A DNA stretch of 64,000 bases from JACPYM01 sp031423495. Its GTDB lineage: Bacteria > Acidobacteriota > Blastocatellia > RBC074. The stretch's first letter is position 1; every line of letters starts with the position of its first letter. The stretch lies in the NCBI GenBank assembly GCA_031423495.1, contig JANPFP010000219.1, positions 62,001 through 126,000 of the forward strand. Direction: 5' to 3'. This document shows positions 60,603-64,000 of this stretch, in pieces. A model generated the notes under the pieces. It did not search any database and had not been told where the DNA came from. It was given only the letters and a program-made list of their open reading frames with translations. Both the position numbers and the translations under genes were made by a program.

Positions 60603-61382
60603 TTAGCGTGCAGTGTATCCGCCATCCACCATCAAGTGCGTCGCCGTAATAAACGACGCTTCTTCTGAAGCCAGAAACAAAATTGGATAAGCGACTTCGC
60701 GCGGATGGCCTACGCGATTGAGCAGGTGCGCGGGGCCTTGTTCGGCGAGGAAGTCGGCGAGCGATTGGCCGGTGCGTTCCATGTGGTTGTGCGAAGCCCG
60801 CGTCAAAATCGTACCCGGACAAACGGCGTTCACGCGAATGTTGAACGGCGTGAGATCGAGCGCGAGATTTTTGGTCATCTGCACGAGCGCGGCTTTGGTC
60901 GCGCTGTAAGTCAAAAAATTCGGCTGCGCGATAAAGCCTGAGATCGAAGCCAGATTCACAATCGCACCTTTGCCTTTGCCGCCGTCGTTTTGCTTCATCG
61001 CTTCGACGGCGTATTTCGTCACGAGCGCAGTGCCGATCACGTTGACGCTCAGGCTTTTCATCCAGTCGGTGACCGAGGCTTCGACGCCTTTCAACACAAA
61101 TGCCGCAGCGTTGTTGACCAGCACGTCTACTGCGCCGAAAGCCTTGACGGTTTCGACGGTGAGGCGTTGTGCGTCGTCTTCGCTGGCGATGTCAGTGTGA
61201 ATGAAAAGAGCTTCGCCGCCGGATTTGTTGATGCGTTCGGCTAAAGCTTGGCCTGAGGCATCGTCAAGGTCAGCGATGACGACGCGTGCGCCTTCTTCGG
61301 CAAACATTTCGCACACGGCCTCGCCGATGCCTGCGCTGCCGCCCGTGACGATAGCGATTTTTTGTTTGAATCTTTCGGACAT
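60603..61382 (-). CDS. Short-chain dehydrogenase/reductase (SDR)
   Basis: The ATG at 61382 (GGGAG upstream) gives 259 residues; the longer frame to 61427 would add residues encoded by a palindromic repeat and is rejected. Classical SDR motifs are present: TGGSAGIGE cofactor loop near residue 13, DLDD after beta-2 (NAD preference), NNAA, the catalytic Ser in LASISG, YSATK and the C-terminal HLMVDGGYTAR. It oxidises or reduces a hydroxyl/keto group using NAD(H); the substrate is not clear. The neighbouring rhaM gene on the same strand suggests sugar metabolism, but a repeat separates them. Confidence 0.92.
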   Translation of the reverse strand: MSERFKQKIAIVTGGSAGIGEAVCEMFAEEGARVVIADLDDASGQALAERINKSGGEALFIHTDIASEDDAQRLTVETVKAFGAVDVLVNNAAAFVLKGVEASVTDWMKSLSVNVIGTALVTKYAVEAMKQNDGGKGKGAIVNLASISGFIAQPNFLTYSATKAALVQMTKNLALDLTPFNIRVNAVCPGTILTRASHNHMERTGQSLADFLAEQGPAHLLNRVGHPREVAYPILFLASEEASFITATHLMVDGGYTAR

Positions 61383-61391
61383 GGTTTCTCC

Positions 61392-61499
61392 CGTGTCCGT
61401 AGCCCGACCGTAAGAGAGGGCTACCATCGCAATGCGCTCGCTAATACCGAAGGGCGCAACGCCGAGGTAGCCCTCTCTTACGGTCGGGCTACGGACACG
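61392..61499. repeat. Palindromic element, copy B (arms 34 bp)
   Basis: Arms 61392-61425 and 61466-61499 are exact reverse complements and share the core of copy A at 49428-49556. It fills the space between the SDR start and the rhaM stop, and the right arm ends at the rhaM stop codon. Confidence 0.93.
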
Positions 61500-61814
61500 T
61501 TAATCAATATGAAAAACTTCGTTGAGTTCAATCGCCAGCGGACTGTTGTCCGCGTTGGTTTCCATCAGGTCGCGCATGTGCGCCCACCAGCGTTGGCAGG
61601 GTTCGGTTTGCGCGATGGCTTGCCAGCGTTCTTCCGATTCGATTTCAACGTAAGCGAAAAGCTTGTCGGTCGGTGCGTCGAGAAAGATCGAATAGTTATG
61701 CACGCCGTGCGCTTTCAACGCGGCTTGCAACTCCGGCCAGATCGGATAGTGGCGGCGTTCGTATGCGGCTTGCTGGCCCGGTTTCAAACGCATCAGGAAG
61801 GCTTTGCGCATCAT
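61500..61814 (-). CDS. rhaM: L-rhamnose mutarotase
   Basis: The 104-residue protein matches the RhaM/YiiL family: KAFLMRLKPGQQAAYERRHYPIWPEL with the active-site His in RRHYPIWPEL, AHGVHNYSIFLDAPTDKLFAYVEIES, and EPCQRWWAHMRDLMETN with the Trp pair. It interconverts alpha and beta anomers of L-rhamnose. Its start overlaps the stop of the M1 aminopeptidase gene (ATGATG around 61811-61814), so the two are coupled; no rhaA/B/D is seen in the window. Two adjacent ATG codons could start it. Confidence 0.92.
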   Translation of the reverse strand: MMRKAFLMRLKPGQQAAYERRHYPIWPELQAALKAHGVHNYSIFLDAPTDKLFAYVEIESEERWQAIAQTEPCQRWWAHMRDLMETNADNSPLAIELNEVFHID

Positions 61815-64000
61815 GATTTTTTCTCCAATTTATCGAGGCTCGCAATCGTGTCGAGCAACGCGGCTTTGAGTTGATCGAGGCATTCGCGCGTTTGGGCTTC
61901 GCGCAACGCGCCGAGTGCGCGCGGGTTGCCGACTTTGCCCAGCGCACGAATCGCGGTGACGCGCGTGCGAATATGGCGGTCTTTGAGCAATTCGATCAGG
62001 TGGTCGGTGACTTTTTCACCAGCGTTTTCTTTATGCAACTCTTTGCCGAGCGCGCCGAGACAGCCGATGGCTGCGAGCCGCAGCGGCGCAGGTTCGCCAT
62101 AAGCTGAATGCTTGAGCGCGAAATCTACGGCGCGTTTTTCTTTGGCTTGCGCCCAGCTGTGAAAGACGGCGGCGGCTGTGACCTCTTGCCACGAAGCGCA
62201 CGATAGGGCTTGCGACAGTGTGTCGAAGGCTGCGTCTCCGCCGTGTTTAGCGAGCGCCCGCAAACAGGCGACTTGCACAAAATAACTTTCGTCGTGCGCC
62301 GAGGCGTGTCGCAAGGCTTGCAGGGTTTCTTCGTCGTGGAACTCGCCCAGGGCTATGGCGGCGGCGCGACGCACGGCGGGCAGCGAGTTTGCTTGCAGCG
62401 TTTTGAGCAAGGCGGCGTGCGCGGCTTCGTCGCCGATTTCGCCCAGCGATAAAGCGGCTGCCATTTTGACGCCGACGTGATCGTCAGCCTCCAGCTTGCG
62501 TTGCAGCGCGTTGACGACTTGCGCGCTTTTGAATTCGGCGAGTTCGCGGGCGGCGCGCATGCGTCCGAGCAGGTCTTCGTCGTGTTTGAGTTGATAAAGC
62601 AACTCTTGCGCGCCTTTGGCGAAACTCATCAGCTTGAACAGGCGATGGCCTTTGTCGAATACGACCATGCGCGGCTTCGTGGCGCAGGGCAGATAAAAAT
62701 CCTGTTCCTCCTGTTCGAGCCATACGCGATAAGCGGTGCGCGAGGGTTTGCCGTCGCTGTCTTCTGTGACGATTTCGATGACGACGGGGAATCTGAAAAT
62801 GTTGTCTTCGGTTTGGACTTGTTCGACTGACAGTTTCACCAGTTGCTCGGCGCGCTGCCATTCATAACGTACGTTCAACTCAGGGTAGCCCGCGCCATAA
62901 ACCCAATTGTGAAAAAACCAGTGCAGGTTTTGCCCGGTGGCTTCTTCGATAGCGGCGCGCAAAACGTAATCGTCGCCGTTGCCGTGCGCGTGGCGCGTCA
63001 GGTAAAGCCGCAACGAACGGAAGAACGCTTCATCGCCCAACACCCAACGCAGCATGTCTAACGTGCAAGCGCCTTTCTCGTAAGCGTGGCGATCCATCAA
63101 CTCTTCAGAAAAACGATAGCGGTTAAACAGCAACGGACGCCGATGGCCGCCGAGGTCTTCGCGCAGGTAAAGCAGGAAGTCTTGAAACAGCGCGAAGCGT
63201 GCGTCATCCACACCGCGCGTAGCTTCGCGCCAGAGATATTCGCTGTAAGTGGCAAAGCTCTCGTTCACCCAAATCTGCGTCCAGTCTTTGCACGTCACCA
63301 AATCGCCGAACCAGTGGTGCGCGAGTTCGTGCGCGACGATGTCTTCGTAATTCACATCGAGCGCGGCGCGTTCGTCGAGCAAACAGCGGTCGGTGAAAGT
63401 CGAAGCCGAAGTGTTTTCCATCGCGCCGAACAGAAAGTCATCCACCAAAATCTGCGCATATTTGTCATATGGATAAGGCACGCCGAACCGTTGTTCGAGC
63501 AGCGCGATCATTTCCGGCGTACGCGCAAACAGCTTGCGTCCGGCCTCTTGGCGATCACGATAAACGTAATAGTCCACCGGCAGCGCGCTGTGTTGCGCCG
63601 AGAGCTTTTCGTATTCGCCAATGACTACGGTCACGAGATAAGACGGATGCGGTTGCTGTTGCGACCAGTGATAGGTTTTGGTGTGTTGCGCGGGATTCTC
63701 AGTGACTGACACGAGCTTACCGTTTGAGAGCACGAAAAAGTTTTCGCTCACCTCAGCGATCAACTCGGTCGTCATCTTTTGATTGGTTACGTCGTGGCAA
63801 GGGAACCACCAATGCGCGTCTTCGTTCTGGCCTTGCGACCAAATCTGATGCGGCTTGTGCGGATAGGCTTCGTCGGGCTTGACGAAATGCAATCCCTTGC
63901 GCGGTTGGCAGGCATAAGCAATCTCGACCGTCAGTTGATCGTGGCGCGTATAACTTTGCGGCAATTCAATCGCCAGCTTTTCGGGAAAGGTTTCGTAAGT
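61811..64000 (-). CDS. M1-family aminopeptidase with C-terminal HEAT repeats (N-terminus outside window)
   Basis: The frame is open to the window edge (TYETFPEKLAIELPQ before the nominal TTG at 63964), so about 730 residues are seen and the N-terminal beta domain is cut off. M1 motifs: GAMEN substrate loop, HELAHHWFGD zinc site, NESFATYSEYLW with the third zinc ligand Glu, and the Tyr-containing AYEKGACTLDMLRWVLG. From about residue 500 of the visible part there are HEAT-type repeats (VGVKMAAALSLGEIGDEAAHAALLKTL, LPAVRRAAAIALGEFHDEETLQALRH, VRTRVTAIRALGKVGNPRALGALREA), replacing the usual helical ERAP domain. It removes N-terminal residues from peptides. It is translationally coupled to rhaM. 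Confidence 0.93.
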   Translation of the reverse strand, partial: TYETFPEKLAIELPQSYTRHDQLTVEIAYACQPRKGLHFVKPDEAYPHKPHQIWSQGQNEDAHWWFPCHDVTNQKMTTELIAEVSENFFVLSNGKLVSVTENPAQHTKTYHWSQQQPHPSYLVTVVIGEYEKLSAQHSALPVDYYVYRDRQEAGRKLFARTPEMIALLEQRFGVPYPYDKYAQILVDDFLFGAMENTSASTFTDRCLLDERAALDVNYEDIVAHELAHHWFGDLVTCKDWTQIWVNESFATYSEYLWREATRGVDDARFALFQDFLLYLREDLGGHRRPLLFNRYRFSEELMDRHAYEKGACTLDMLRWVLGDEAFFRSLRLYLTRHAHGNGDDYVLRAAIEEATGQNLHWFFHNWVYGAGYPELNVRYEWQRAEQLVKLSVEQVQTEDNIFRFPVVIEIVTEDSDGKPSRTAYRVWLEQEEQDFYLPCATKPRMVVFDKGHRLFKLMSFAKGAQELLYQLKHDEDLLGRMRAARELAEFKSAQVVNALQRKLEADDHVGVKMAAALSLGEIGDEAAHAALLKTLQANSLPAVRRAAAIALGEFHDEETLQALRHASAHDESYFVQVACLRALAKHGGDAAFDTLSQALSCASWQEVTAAAVFHSWAQAKEKRAVDFALKHSAYGEPAPLRLAAIGCLGALGKELHKENAGEKVTDHLIELLKDRHIRTRVTAIRALGKVGNPRALGALREAQTRECLDQLKAALLDTIASLDKLEKKS

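Noticed and set aside
61383..61427. N-terminal extension of the SDR (frame from 61427)
   Set aside because: The extra residues are encoded by the palindromic element, and the ATG at 61382 has its own GGGAG site.
1..64000. CRISPR array, prophage or transposase
   Set aside because: No evenly spaced direct repeats with unique spacers, no phage structural genes, and no recognisable transposase; the Rpn-like gene is the only recombination-linked candidate.

Overview
This 64 kb window reads as chromosomal DNA of an Acidobacteriota-type bacterium, moderately GC-rich and probably from the Blastocatellia/Solibacter side. That placement is an inference from gene content: an ECF sigma factor of the TIGR02999 type next to a Ser/Thr kinase fused to a PD40 beta-propeller, a TonB-dependent receptor with an N-terminal carboxypeptidase-regulatory-like domain, two BNR-repeat exoproteins ending in the Solibacter-type C-terminal domain (TIGR03437-like), BlaI/M56 regulators, a futalosine-pathway menaquinone enzyme, and abundant short palindromic repeats. 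No rRNA, tRNA, CRISPR array, phage structural gene or transposase was recognised.

Layout. 1-3958 (minus): ECF sigma factor, then a translationally coupled receptor-type Ser/Thr kinase whose reading frame is broken at a heptanucleotide repeat in the activation loop, then the start of an unknown gene running off the window. 4732-14608 (plus): an exported-protein block with a secreted unknown, two small Sm-like exported paralogues, a TonB-dependent receptor, a BNR/TIGR03437 exoprotein, a small outer-membrane barrel, a SnoaL-like cyclase and a two-repeat secreted protein. 14896-22433 (minus): a restriction-type defence pair made of an Eco57I/TaqI-like DNA methyltransferase and a PLD-nuclease/SNF2-helicase fusion, separated by a 311 bp fold-back element. 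22584-26199 (minus): the conserved housekeeping string rpmE (type B), DUF1385, prfA, prmC. 26661-30562 (plus): a frameshifted Ig-like protein, an M15 peptidase with a peptidoglycan-binding domain, and a DUF2235 hydrolase. 30739-34482 (plus): BlaI repressor, M56 (BlaR1-like) metalloprotease with HEAT repeats, and an exported HEAT protein.

34491-42234: two exported agmatine-deiminase paralogues, a 7TM-AraC regulator overlapping nagA, a CheY-like receiver, mqnD on the plus strand, and a frameshifted Rpn-type nuclease. 42284-48433: a giant alpha-2-macroglobulin with an intact thioester motif and an in-frame palindromic insertion. 48621-53893: enoyl-CoA hydratase, a sodium:solute symporter, and a small sugar/polysaccharide group (RmlC-like epimerase, family 2 glycosyltransferase, Gfo/Idh oxidoreductase) coupled to a second BNR/TIGR03437 exoprotein (53894-57148). 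57322-64000 (minus): M28 peptidase, exonuclease III, an exported OB-fold-like protein, an SDR, RhaM and an M1 aminopeptidase with HEAT repeats that is cut by the window edge.

A theme running through the window is small repeats intruding on genes. Three unrelated heptanucleotide tandem arrays occur: one breaks the kinase, one forms the prfA leader, and one lies between nagA and a receiver gene. Several palindrome families sit at gene ends, where they supply stop codons or C-terminal residues, and one is inserted in frame inside the macroglobulin. The most interesting candidates are the slippage-prone kinase and the PLD-helicase/methyltransferase pair.
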